A DNA stretch of 64,000 nt, taken from assembly GCA_015847255.1 (NCBI GenBank), contig JADLZK010007840.1, positions 824,001 through 888,000 of the forward strand. Direction: 5' to 3'. The notes beneath the pieces are model-generated. The model saw only the letters and a program-made list of their open reading frames with translations, was not told the DNA's origin and did no database searches. Positions within the stretch are counted from its first letter, which is position 1; every line of letters begins with the position of its first letter. Made by a program: the position numbers and the translations under genes. This document shows positions 23,663 to 34,800 of the stretch, piece after piece. The DNA is from Hyparrhenia diplandra. Its lineage: Eukaryota; Streptophyta; Magnoliopsida; Poales; Poaceae.

Positions 23663-25448
23663 GTACGCATTCTAGCTCCAGTTACTTGATTGGGATCCTT
23701 TGTGATTACCTCAGACATTCTTATAATTAATTTCAGTAATAATCTTTTGCTTCCATGTATCACCAAAAATTAAAACGTAAAATATAGCTGACTCCTACAA
23801 TCATAAGGTAATAAACCTTATTTTGGCTCCTATCTGTATCGTGTATATTCACAGTTTATTGCCCACGTGCGGGCTTCCCAGCTGCTAGTTTTATATATGA
23901 CCAGCAAGCTAAGGAATCACCAATTTCCATATTCCACTGCCATGGGTACCGTAGAACCTCTAAGCCAAACAACGAAGCTTTGCATTTATCTTGATTACTA
24001 GTGCAAAAGTAATTTATTAGCATACTATCATGGACCTGAGGGACCCCTCCCTTCAAACGGGCTAGGCGTCTTGACAGGAGCCCACGGCGGTCGGGGCCGA
24101 GGTGGAGCTATGTCTGTTTTTTTCGGATTTAGGGTTTAGGGTTTAGGTTTAGTTTTTTTTTTTTAACAAACGAGTGAAAAGTTATGCCTTTTAGGGTTTA
24201 TGGTTCAGAGTTTAGGGTTTTTTCTTTATTTTCCTGATTTTTTTTTATTTTTTGACAAAACCATACAGGGCATGTACTAGTTTGTGTCAGCTCGAATGGT
24301 GTCAAAAGAAGATGCTATAAAAATTTCAAATTTTTTAGAAAAACAAGTGAAAAGTTATGCCTATTTAGAGTTTAGAGTTTAGGGTTTAGAGTTTAGGCAC
24401 AAACGGCGCTAGGAGGAGACGGGGCAAGGTGGGGCGCACCCCTCCACCTCCCATTATCCCAAGATTTAGATAGTTTAGGGGGAAAAGAGACTTAGGAAAA
24501 ATAGATAGATATTTTTTTGGAAAATGGAGTCAAGACTAGTTAGGGAAAGTAGAAAGTGTTATGAAATATTAATGTGTGTGTCCATAACCCCTATACCATC
24601 AAGCTACAACCCTCTATTTCAATGGTGTAACTCTCCTGTCATAAATTCTTGTAACTTTCATCCCACATGTATGGCTACATATATGAGGGCTTATGTATTG
24701 CAAACTAAATAAGAGAAAAGAGAACAGCTCATTTCCATCCTCTCTAAATTTATTCTCCACATTCTTACATACATATTCTTGATAGTTAAACAAGCACATC
24801 CGATCTATCCGCAAAGTAAATCACAGCTTTTCTTCCATCCGAGCTGTCAGCAATTTAGTAAAAAATCGATCCATCCTCGTTTCATCAAGACTAAAATTTC
24901 TCCTAGGGAATACACAAGAAAAGGGATTCTGCTTTCACAGTACATCAATAAGATAGAATGGCTGGTTCACAGTAACGAACTCATGCTATAGGGATCGAGT
25001 CTAAACCATACGATTTTGAAGCATTTCTTTGTACAACACCAAATCATTCCACCTCAACTATTTCGTCCATAGAAGCGCGTATCTGACACTCTCTTGCAAA
25101 TAATGACAGGAATGGTGCTGCAGTCTCTTAAGAGGGCATTCCACGATTCCACCTCAACTATGTCCTCTAGATACCAATTTATTGGGATTTCTATGACATG
25201 CATGGCGGCCTTTGATACAATACATCGTGGTATTCTACACTGGGAATAGTCTAGCTAATGACACCATGTACAACATCATCATAGTTCTAACGAATATGAG
25301 TATGTTTCCAAACTATAACAACCCAACTAGTACTGTACATACTATGTACCAACAAATTGGGTTGTCAACGACAATACTGTATCTAACAATATCACACAAT
25401 GTTACCTTCTCACAGATCACATACACGGCCACATAATTCATCATCAAA
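23663..25448. other. Intergenic; telomere-like patches only
   Basis: AT-rich DNA with no gene recognised between the Pack-CACTA and the lectin kinase. The only notable content is degenerate telomere-type tracts at about 24120-24400. Confidence 0.5.
24120..24400 (+). repeat. Degenerate telomere-type (TTTAGGG) patches
   Basis: Three clusters of 'tttagggtttagggtttagg', 'tttagggtttatgg' and 'tttagagtttagagtttagg' are separated by T-rich spacers, and 'aaaagttatgcc' occurs twice (24177 and 24350), so the block appears internally duplicated. The heptamer is heavily mutated compared with the tract at 2378, which points to an older remnant. Confidence 0.6.
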
Positions 25449-28400
25449 TCAAAGATTTGCATGTAAAAGCCATAACCAAACACTGCTGCTCATCAAATAC
25501 CCCTCGCTCACAGGAGCGTAGTGTGGTAAACAGAGACGTCCTCCCTGTTCTTGGGAATGTCCTCCTATCGTTGCCGTGGGGACGATGATGCAAACTGCTG
25601 CTTTGCGTTCTCTGAAGAGACTGTCTTCGCCGGGCATCTCCACTAAGACTGTCGGACTACTCCTTTCCAAACTAGTGTTTGCGGTAGTGAGATAAGGGCT
25701 GAGGGAACTGCTCTCATCTTCCGGTGGTGGCCAAATAAACCTTGGCTTCTCAAGGGGCACGTCTCGGTGGCGGCGACAACCGTGATGACTGCAGCGCCTC
25801 CGTCATCTTTGGGCCGTTTCGATGGGTTTGGACTGCTGCATGCGATCAGAGAAGAAGGCGTCTAGCATCGCCTGCTGTCAAACCGCTCCTTTGTGACCAC
25901 GAGGGTCAGCGGCTTCCAGGAGCTTACCCTCCCGGTGAAGATGCCATACCCAGTCGATAATGTGATCGAATTGCGCATATCTACCGGCGGCGGTTTTGCC
26001 CGTTACAATCTCAAGGATAAGCACTCCAAATGCATAGATGTATGCGTCTTTCTTGTAGCCCTCCCACTATGTAGATACTCATATGCCATGAACCCATGTG
26101 TTCCCCGAAGATCTCCTGTTTCAGTATAGGAATTCCTTCCAATATCCCTTTGTGCAGGCAAGTCCAAAGTCCCCTAGGCGCCCCGGAATGTGGAATCGAT
26201 CATGATGTTGCTTGCCTTGATGTCACGGTGGAGCACGGTAGGTTCATACTCATGATGAACATACTGCGATCCGATCCGCCACATCCATGACAATGTTGTA
26301 GCGAGTATCCCATTGGCAAATAGGGCTATTCTCAGCTGCTGATTGCCACTCCGAAAAAAAAAAATGTTGGTCCAAACTACCTTTAGGCATGTACTCATAA
26401 ATGAGCAGAGGCTCCCCTTTGTTGTAAGACCACCCTGAAATTTTACATAAAACATACATTGGTTTATAAGTTTCTGGAGCCGTAACATAGATATTTTTAG
26501 ATAATTATAAAGAAAATTATAGATTTTTAGATAATTATTAAAGATGTTATCTTAGTTTTCAGATTTTGGAGGGAAGGGTGGGGGTGCTTAACTTGGAAAA
26601 AAAATAATTGTTTTGGAACCAAGAACCCCAAATCAACTATATCCTTGACCAATTTGGACATTGTTCATTGCACATATCTTGCCGTAAAGCTTTGATAGCT
26701 TTGCAAAAAATAAAAATAAAAACAGTTTCTATGCTGCCATTTGTATAGTTGTGGTCTCCCTGAGGGGCCTCTAACATGGGAATATAAGCCATATGCAATT
26801 ATGTTTATTTATTCAATTGCGGCTACCTAGATTTAAACTTGAAACTAACTTTATTTTTGCAACCAAGAGACCTCTAACTGTAAACTATATCTTAGTGTGT
26901 TGTATGCACTTACTGGTTTAACCTAAAAGTTTAAAGTTGAAAGGAAAGGTTGGGCAATTCACTTCTACTCCAACAAAATGGTGAATGGTATAGGTTTATA
27001 TGTTGTTTCCATCAAAATGACACATTTACGATATACATTCGTTTATAAATGCTCCAAAATATCTCACATCAGTTAATTTGTAGATCAAGGTACCTTGTTT
27101 GTTTATATGTTATATCATGTAAATCAAACGTTTCAAATTTCACAATCAATGACTGTACTACCTCTATTCACAAAATTATGCAATTCTCACTTTTTGAGGA
27201 ATCCAATGATTTGAGAAGTGGGATGTCGTGTGTACAGAAGTACCATTAATACAAAAATAGTTAACATTTTGATGCAAACAACATAAAAACCAATACAAAA
27301 TAAGTACCATTAAATTAATTATGAAATATTTGGAGATATACATGTTAATAGTATTTATTACAAACTTTGATCAAAAGTTAGGCTAGTTTGACTAGCACAA
27401 ATCTCATAGTTGCATCATTCGGTGGACAGAAAGAGTATGCAACACAAGATTAACATTGCTAGGATCACTATGAAAACATATTTAACAATTTATGACTAAT
27501 ATAAATTTGTCTCAATGTCGTCGATCAAAATTTTTAAAATATAAACTGGAACAAACATAGTAATAGAAGAATGTTGTCATATATATTAGCTAGAAACTAA
27601 ATCAAACAGGGATAGTAAACAAGCCTCCTTTTCTTGTGTGATGCCATGTAGCATATACATTCATCAACTCACACAATACAAGGAACTAGGGAAGTCAGAA
27701 CCAATTCTTAGGAAAACTTAGTGCAAATTAAGCATATATAGGAGAAGACAAGATTTAAGATAAAGAATAGTCTTTGCTATAGAATGCACATAGTAAGCAC
27801 CATAGCCTTAAGAACTCAAATCATCTTGGTTTCCTTAATTAGTGAATCATACTTAACCTTAGCAAAATGATAAATGCCACCCCGGGCTCGATCTTGATCT
27901 GTCATGCAAAAAACGCCTAATTAATGAAGCTAAAAGCAAAGTCATACTAATGACATACGGACACAGCGGGCGGAGGAGCATGGTGGCAAGGTATGGCAGC
28001 CATACCTTTTTTTTTTAATAATCAAATTTTCTTTAAATTCTCAGATTAGTTATGCTCGGTTTTGTTAGTCTGGTGTCATGGATATGCATTAAGAACTCAT
28101 CATTCGACGGTAGAGGAATTTAGGAGAAGAAAACCCTCTGCATAGGAATTGGAGGGCGGCAAATATTCTACAAAATCAAGTGTATGCGCTGCATATAGAA
28201 TGTTTGACTGTGTGAAAATCACCAACTTCGCTACACCTTGATTTTTATCCATCCTCCTCCTTTGTATGGACATGGACGACTACATAGTCTTTGTGGAAAT
28301 GGTAGTAAGATATGTAAATGATCTTTGTAAGAGGGGCTTACCTATGAGGGGGACGATATTCTTGTGGCGCAGACGGTTGATGATGCTCACCTCTGCTAGG

Positions 28401-29698
28401 AAATCCTCGTAGCGGCGATTGTCGTCCCTTGTGAACTTCTTGGCGGCAACTTCAAGCACCTCTCCCTTGACAGGAGCGGGAAGCCTGCATCTGTACACAG
28501 CGCCAAAGCCACCTCGCCCCAGCTTCATCGTCTCGTGGAAGTTGTTGGTTGCTTTCTTAATGTCGCTGAAGCTGACTTGAATCGGCACGCCTGGAAGTTG
28601 CTGCATCGATTTGGCCAGCTGGTCTAAGTCCTTCTTCCATCTCCTGTATTTTGAGTTGAAGTACAAGTACAGTGTGGTAGCCACTATGGCACCAATGGCA
28701 ACAGATGATCCCAGAACCACAGATACTATGGTGGCGGTCGACCACTTCCCTGTTGAGTCACTGTTACCAGGAAGCACCTCGAGTGTGGTGTTGAATGTGT
28801 AGATTTGTAGGAGTTGCTCCAGCGATGAGAAGAAGCTGAAAAGGGTTAATGGAGTCGTGATGTCGCTGATGGCACGGAACAAGTAGGCAGTGGGGTTCTC
28901 CGGCTTTGGCTTGCTGCTATCACTGACATAGACCGACAGAAGTTGTCTATCTCGGTCATACTGAATCCACACGGTGTAGGTATTGAATGCACCGGCACTA
29001 CTGGAAGTTTCAAGGGGCTGTATGGAAATTTCTATCCAAGTAGACTTAAAATCAAAGGCCGACGATGTCGATGGTTCTGTTATACCATTAGTGCTCCCAC
29101 TGTCAACAGAAGTGATGATGTTGACGGACACTTCTGCAGAAGTTACTTGTGGGGTAGAGAAGTTGGAGGAGCTTCTTGGTGGTATTACAGCGGGAAAAGT
29201 GTGTGCGGGGAGGATTCCAAAGAAGAGGCTACCTACTTTCTGCTGGTTGCTGGTACTGCTAGACCGGTTGATGTTCATGGAGAAGGAGACGTTGAAGGAA
29301 GCCTCCTGGGGGCTCGTCCCATTGTCGCTCTTCTCCCAGAGCTCTATCAGCCAAGGGACGATCACGCACCCGCTATCAGACGAGTTCAACACCTGCAGGT
29401 AACTTGTGTTCTTGTTATAACGGACAACCCTACTCGTCGACAAGTTATATGGTAAGGATGATGGGCCTGTGAGGAAGAGGCTGGCGCCCATTTGGTCCAA
29501 GGTAGTGTTCACAGTGTCGTAGGCCCTCTGATCTTGGTCGGAGCTGGAGCATCTGCAAGGTTTGGCGTGGGAGCTGGGGAGCAGAGGGCTCATGATCATG
29601 ATGAAGCTGGCGAGTAGTACAAGGACGACATGGGTGCAGGAATGGTGGGAGGCAGCAGGCGGGAGCGAAACAAGCCTACCAACTTGAAACGAGGCCAT
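25449..29698 (-). pseudogene. L-type lectin receptor-like kinase, second exon decayed
   Basis: Exon 1 (29698-28342) is intact. It codes for a signal peptide (residues 1-44, ending SSHA), a divergent legume-lectin-type ectodomain (about 50-310) with many N-glycosylation sites, one membrane helix (about 330-350), and the start of a kinase domain with the glycine loop LGRGGFGAVY, the VAAKK lysine and LRHKNIVPLIG. A GTAAG donor at 28341 and a CAG acceptor at 26435 bound an intron of about 1.9 kb. Exon 2 continues correctly as WSYNKGEPLLIYEYMPKGSL, but shifts frame near 26270, 26175, 26150 and 26060 and has in-frame stops. HRDIKASN, GDFGLA and YAFGVLILEIVTGK lie in different frames. The end of the kinase lobe (about 25770-25860) is barely recognisable, although the PRFIWPPPEDESSSLS tail is kept. 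Made as is, the product would be a membrane lectin receptor with only part of a kinase. Confidence 0.8.
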
Positions 29699-29786
29699 CC
29701 TTAATTTCCTTATCTAGCTATATTATTGCTAGCTAGCGTGCCCCTACTACGTACTCATTATCATGTGCGGCTGGCTCATTCACTGC

Positions 29787-29794
29787 TTTATATA
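29787..29794 (-). promoter_or_regulatory. TATA box of the lectin receptor kinase gene
   Basis: On the minus strand the sequence is TATATAAA, about 90 bases upstream of the ATG at 29698. This is a canonical plant TATA box at the normal distance for a short leader. It is intact, although the gene's second exon is decayed. Confidence 0.6.
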
Positions 29795-29799
29795 CAGTA

Positions 29800-30588
29800 T
29801 AAGATAGACTTATGCTGCATTGTTAACGCGTGATTGCAAGCAAAGATGCATCCTTCCAAGAAATTTAATCTTCTGTGGTTCAAAGACTCGTGCACTTCTA
29901 GACGTAAGAGACTGGGCCATTTCACGCGCAGAAGATGTTCGTAGCACGACGAAAAGTCACCAAATGGACAATACCTGGAAATATCTTAGCCAAACTTGGC
30001 AAAGAAGGAACTGGAAAAAAAAAACATGTGCTACAAGGATAGAGTTAATTTCTCAGGAAGGCCGGCACTGAAAGCTCATTCTGATATGTGGTTGGCACTG
30101 GAAGGCCGGCACTGAAAGCTCATTCTGATATGTGGTTGGCAATGGAAGGCCGGCACTGTCTGCTAGTTTGACAATAAAATTCACTAGAAGCAGGGGCGAA
30201 GCTACACGTTAAGTTGCCGGGGTCTCGGCAAACCCTGGCGATTTTTCACCAGCATAGATCACCCCAGTCAAAAATCGACACGACTCTGGCCTGGCAGCTA
30301 GCTAAGCCCATCTAGCTAGTGATGACCAATTCATTAATCTTTATTCTCAGTTACATGCTAACTAGCAGCACAAAAGGCCAAGCCCAGTCCGTGAGAACAT
30401 GGTTTCATCAATTCCTTTCCGATAACAAATACTTCCTAGTAGTTTGATCGGTCGACTGTCCTTTCGACTTGTCACCTCTTTGGCCTCTCACGTCGTGCAT
30501 CCTGGCGGCGGCTGATGACTTGGTGAGCCCCGTGGCAGCGAGCAGGCAAAGCTCTCCATTTGATGGATGAATATGGCCGGTAACCCAA
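29800..30588. other. Intergenic, upstream of the lectin kinase
   Basis: No gene recognised. It contains the 44-bp tandem repeat described separately, and a possible transposon end ('agcaggggcgaagctaca', about 30189) similar to 'agcaggggcggagccact' at about 11913. The two may be ends of related MITEs. Confidence 0.4.
30058..30159 (+). repeat. 44-bp tandem repeat, 2.3 copies
   Basis: Unit 1 is 30058-30101, unit 2 is 30102-30145, and a partial third unit is 30146-30159. Each begins 'aaggccggcactg' and continues with 'aaagctcattctgatatgtgg'-type sequence. Units 1 and 2 differ by a single base near the end ('ggcactgg' against 'ggcaatgg'), so the duplication is recent. Confidence 0.85.
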
Positions 30589-31761
30589 CACTACTGGATC
30601 CAGGCTCGCTGCCGGTGCCAAGATCTTTGCCGAGGGTCAATCTCGGGCACTCGGTAAAGCCACTCTCGACAAAGATTGACGATCAGCAACGGTGCCTTTG
30701 CTGAGTGTCAGGCACTCGGCAAAGGCATCTCTTTGCCGACCGCCAACACTCGGTAAACATTGGCAGTCGGCAAAGGTTTTCACTTTGCCGAGTGTCGCTC
30801 TCGCAAATTAGAACACTCCTCAAAGACCGACAGAAGGTAACGCCCGTCATCACCACTGTCTTTGCCGAGCGCCATCCGTTTGACACTCAGCAAAGCTTGT
30901 CCACTTCGCTGAGTGCCACGCATCTGGCGCTCGGCAAAGAGTAGCTTTGTCGAAAGTGTCACGGTGGACACTCGGCAAAAAAAAATTGATTTTCGTACCC
31001 AATTTTTTTTTCTATAGCCTTGCAGTACTTGTTACAAAATGTTCAAGTTTCGAAAGTTTTTGGGACTTTTTCTATATTTTAATTTTCATTTCTTTTATTT
31101 GAATTATTTTTCAAAAGCCAAATTTGAAGGGCAAGTCATTCAAATAAGTGGAAAAGGTGAATGGAAAAATGATATTAGTGTTATTGAGTCTAATGTGAGG
31201 TCTCGCCCAAGGATACACATGAAATATCGAACACCTTGTTTACAAAACATCTTCATTTACTTGCAAGTGAATTGTTTTTAAATTTTATAAAAAAAGCAAA
31301 CAAAGTCCGGAAATCATGAAACTTGTCGAGTGTCGAGATATCGTATGTGTAGGCTGTGATAAAAATTTGAGAACGTTTCGTGCACGTTGTCACATACCAT
31401 TGTAGAAATCAGGACATCTCCACATGAGTTCTAATATCACATGTGGGCATGGAAACGTGTTAAACCTATCATGTTCAAATGTCATCCGTTCGATCGATGA
31501 TCGTATTCAACGGAATGATAAATTCGTGAGGATTCCGTCTATCTAGGATCCGATGTGTCTATATTGTTGTTCAACAAGCCATGCAAGTGTATTATACGCC
31601 ATACGTTTGTCAAAGCAAAGATGTTCTTAAGGGTTGGGATATTGTGCATAAGGTATTGTCACACAAGAAACTACATGTCCCAAAGATGAAGATTAGAACT
31701 TCATCAACCTAAATACATATGATGGAAGTTCTATCAAGAAGAGGGCCTACATGGGAGGTTC

Positions 31762-32010
31762 GTGGTAGAGTTACCCAAAGCGATAGGAATGGAAGTAGAC
31801 AATGAAATGGTTGATGATAGTATAGAGTCACCAGGAGATGAGGTAGAAAATGAGAAGGTCTTAGAAATGCTTGATCGATTACATTTAGGCAATGACAATG
31901 AAGAAAATATTTCTCCAACTTCGGATAGTGTTGATTATTTGGAGAATGTTCATAGTGATGACGAGACTTATGATCCGGCTAATCGCAATCATGATGAAGA
32001 TTATTTGTAA
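31762..32010 (+). pseudogene. CACTA transposase-type acidic tail remnant
   Basis: An 82-residue frame, very rich in Asp, Glu and Asn, ends SDDETYDPANRNHDEDYL. Acidic tails of this kind end the large proteins coded by plant CACTA elements. The upstream part (31040-31760) is in broken frames. The identification rests on composition and location rather than on a domain match. Confidence 0.4.
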
Positions 32011-32570
32011 CACATGTAATACTTTTTTTTTTTCTAATTTCATTTGTTTATTTTGCACCTATTTCTAATTATGTCTTGCTTATTATTTGGAGAATGATGA
32101 CACCCTTTGTTTAATTGCAGGTCATTGAACAAAGATGTCGGGCGACTGTTAGAGGGCCTTGTCCTCCTTTTACCAGTTTAGTAGAGCAAGCACTGCCACC
32201 GCGGGTTGGACAGCCTGAGGATGAGGAGGAGGAGAAGCAACGATGGCGGCGGTAGAAGGTCGCGTCCCCCCCGCCGCAAGTGGAGCTAGACGAGGAGGAG
32301 GAGTTGGTGTGGAAAATAGGCGAGAAGGAGGAGAAGCCATCCGAGACAAGGAGGAGGAGGCGGTGACAGGGGATGAGATGAGGAGAAGGCGGTTGGGGAC
32401 GAGGACGATGAGGTCGAGGGCGTTGAGGGGAGGATGCGACCTTCCTGCAGTGCGTTGATTGTCTACTTGTGAGATCTTATGAAGATCCCTCAGCCTCCTT
32501 CTTCTAACGAATGCCTAGTGATTCGCCCCCAAGGGCAAGTGTAAGTAACTTTAGATGTTATTACCACTAC

Positions 32571-33536
32571 CACTACTACACAACTAATTTTACACAACGT
32601 TTCCAAATGATTTTCCATGACGGTTATTGAGAAAACTACCACGGTTAATGTTCCTATTAACTTAGTGGTGATTCTATTTTATTAACCATGACGGTTTTAT
32701 TGACCACCACGATAAATCAATTAACCATGGCGGTTTTATAAAAAAGCGCCACGATGAAATGAAGGCCCGGCCCAATAAGCCCATATGAGCCTTGTAGCCT
32801 CGGGCGTATAAAATGAAAACCACCTCTAAACCTAACCATCTCTCTCTCGCTCCTATCTCCCATCCTCTCGCCGGACTCTCCCCTCTCGATGTCCCGATCC
32901 ACCCCGCCTTCCTCCTCGCTCTCCCGTGCACGCGACCGGTGGCGGAGGCCCTCCCTCCACGATCCCTCCCCTCCTTGCGAGGGCCGGCGCAAAGGGCGCA
33001 GGTCGGGCGAGCAAAGTGGGCTTGGCGGGGGCGGAATCCGGCTTCTGGCGGACGAGTGGGGCAGCGGCACGGCAGCGGCGGCGTGGCGGGTAGCGGCCCT
33101 TGTGGATCGGCTCCTTCCCGGCCACAAGGACAACGACCTCCCTTCCCAGTGGCGAGGGCGACGGTCTCCTTCCCCGGCCGCGGACGGCGGCCTCCTTCCC
33201 TAGCACGAGGGGCGGCAGCGTGGCGGGGGGAAAGCCACGCGCAGTCGGGCGAGGACGACGGTGGTGAGTGGGGCGGAGCACGCGCAGGCCGACGAGGATG
33301 ACGGCCTCCTTCACCTACGCCACGGATCAGCTCTCGGCGGCTGGCGCACTCAGATCGTAACCCGTTAGGGTTCGACCGGTTTTTAATTTATTTTTATTTA
33401 TTAACCGTGGGCGATTTTTTGGGTCCCAAGAACCGCCGCGGTTAATCTCTCCATTCACGGTGACCCTATCTTTCGTGGTGGTTTCAAAAACCGCCATGGA
33501 AAATCAAAAAACGACCGCCACGGAAAATGTACTTCT
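32571..33536. mobile_element. Nested CACTA-type element with GC-rich cargo
   Basis: Starts CACTACTACACAACTAA. Subterminal words 'accacggttaat', 'accatggcggttttat' and 'gccacgat' lie at 32610-32760, and inverse counterparts 'accgccgcggttaat', 'aaccgccatgg' and 'gaccgccacgg' at 33430-33530. The right end is degenerate ('tgtacttctg' where TGTAGTAGTG is expected). Between the ends is a GC-rich core (about 32830-33350) that keeps open frames on both strands without known domains, probably a captured gene fragment. The complete element at 54.6 kb shares both the terminus and the repeats. It has split the larger CACTA remnant around it. Confidence 0.6.
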
Positions 33537-33761
33537 GTTCAAATGTTGAGAGAAACTAATAATTTGACTTACTTATGCAGGAACTGGTTGGTTGTGTCGG
33601 GTGGTGGCCAATAAGGCGATTTCAAAAAGCGATTTTTTTTCTTCTAGATACTCCCCTTCGTGATCGCTCTCGCCATCGTCCCCTTCCCAAGGACAAAATT
33701 CAGTTTGTCTAGTTCTCGAAGTATCGTTTTCCCGTCTCGATAATCTGGTGCCTTCCCTTCT

Positions 33762-34800
33762 TCATATTACCCGAAAGTTCTTTTTGTTCCTTATGTGTGT
33801 CCCTCTAGTAGGAACCTCACGATGTTTCATATAAATCATTTTATTGTTGCCCGGTAGATGTACCGCATGTGTTTCATCCAAGCACTCGACACATCCAGTA
33901 TAGGCTTTTGTCTTTTCTCTAGACAAGCAACATCGCCCCGGCAAGTCAGTGATTGTAGCGATTAGTATTCCCTTGACCGTGACATGTTCCTTTTTGTACT
34001 TGCCCAAATATTCTTCACACCCGTCTTGAACATCTCTACCAATTCAATGATAATTGGTTCTAGAAGCATGTTTATGTCATTCCCTGGTTGTCTTGGCCCT
34101 TGGATCAGTAGTGGCATTTGGATGAATGAACGCTTCATACAGAGGTGTGGCGGATGGTTGTATATACAAAGTTTCACTGGCCATGTGCTATGATTGGACC
34201 TAACCTCGTCGAAAGGATTCATCCCATCATTGTACTTAAACCAAACCAAAGGTGCCTTACCTCTCCCACGGAGCTCCTTGTAGGACATAGTATTGGCGGT
34301 CCTCCGATCCACGCCCCATTTGGGTGCCTCATCTTTGTGTCTTTTCGATGCTCTTCGTCATGCGGTATAGCGGCTTGGGCGACTTTGCACATACAAATAG
34401 CCTATGCACCCGAGGAGCTATAAGGAAATACCAAACGACCTTAACAGGACCTCCTCTGCTCTTCCTACCCTCATTTGTTGGCGCATGCTTGTAGCGTGGT
34501 TGTTTACACTTGGGGCATGGATCCAACTTTTCGTATTGTGTTCCACGGTACAATATACAATCGTTGACACATGCGTGGATTTTTTTGACCTCAAGGCCGA
34601 GGGGGCAGATCATCTGCTTGGCCCGATATGTCTTCTCTGCCAACTCATTATCTTTTTGGGGAGCAATTTTTCGATTACACTTAACAAGAAATGAAGCCTT
34701 TGTCGCTCACCCCTTCTATGGATTTGTAGTCTAACAGCATGATGTTGGCCTCGGTTGCTCACTTCACAATTCTTGTACAATGGCGTTTTTCCATCTTGCC
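33762..34800 (-). pseudogene. TNP2-type CACTA transposase remnant
   Basis: Several minus-strand frames carry motifs of the TNP2 transposase that cuts and pastes CACTA elements. One has MICPLGLEVKKIHACVNDC followed by a CPKC zinc-type pair (about 34600-34500). Another has STWPVKLCIYNHPPHLCMKR, then PGNDINMLLEP (about 34205-34050). The order matches the transposase, but the frame changes several times and the gene is short at both ends, so no active enzyme could be made. It lies on the opposite strand to the acidic tail at 31762, which supports a composite of different elements. Confidence 0.75.

Noticed and set aside
32674..33314. Frames of 100-160 codons on both strands
   Set aside because: They lie inside a CACTA-type element with GC-rich cargo. 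Overlapping frames in all phases without domains are expected there.
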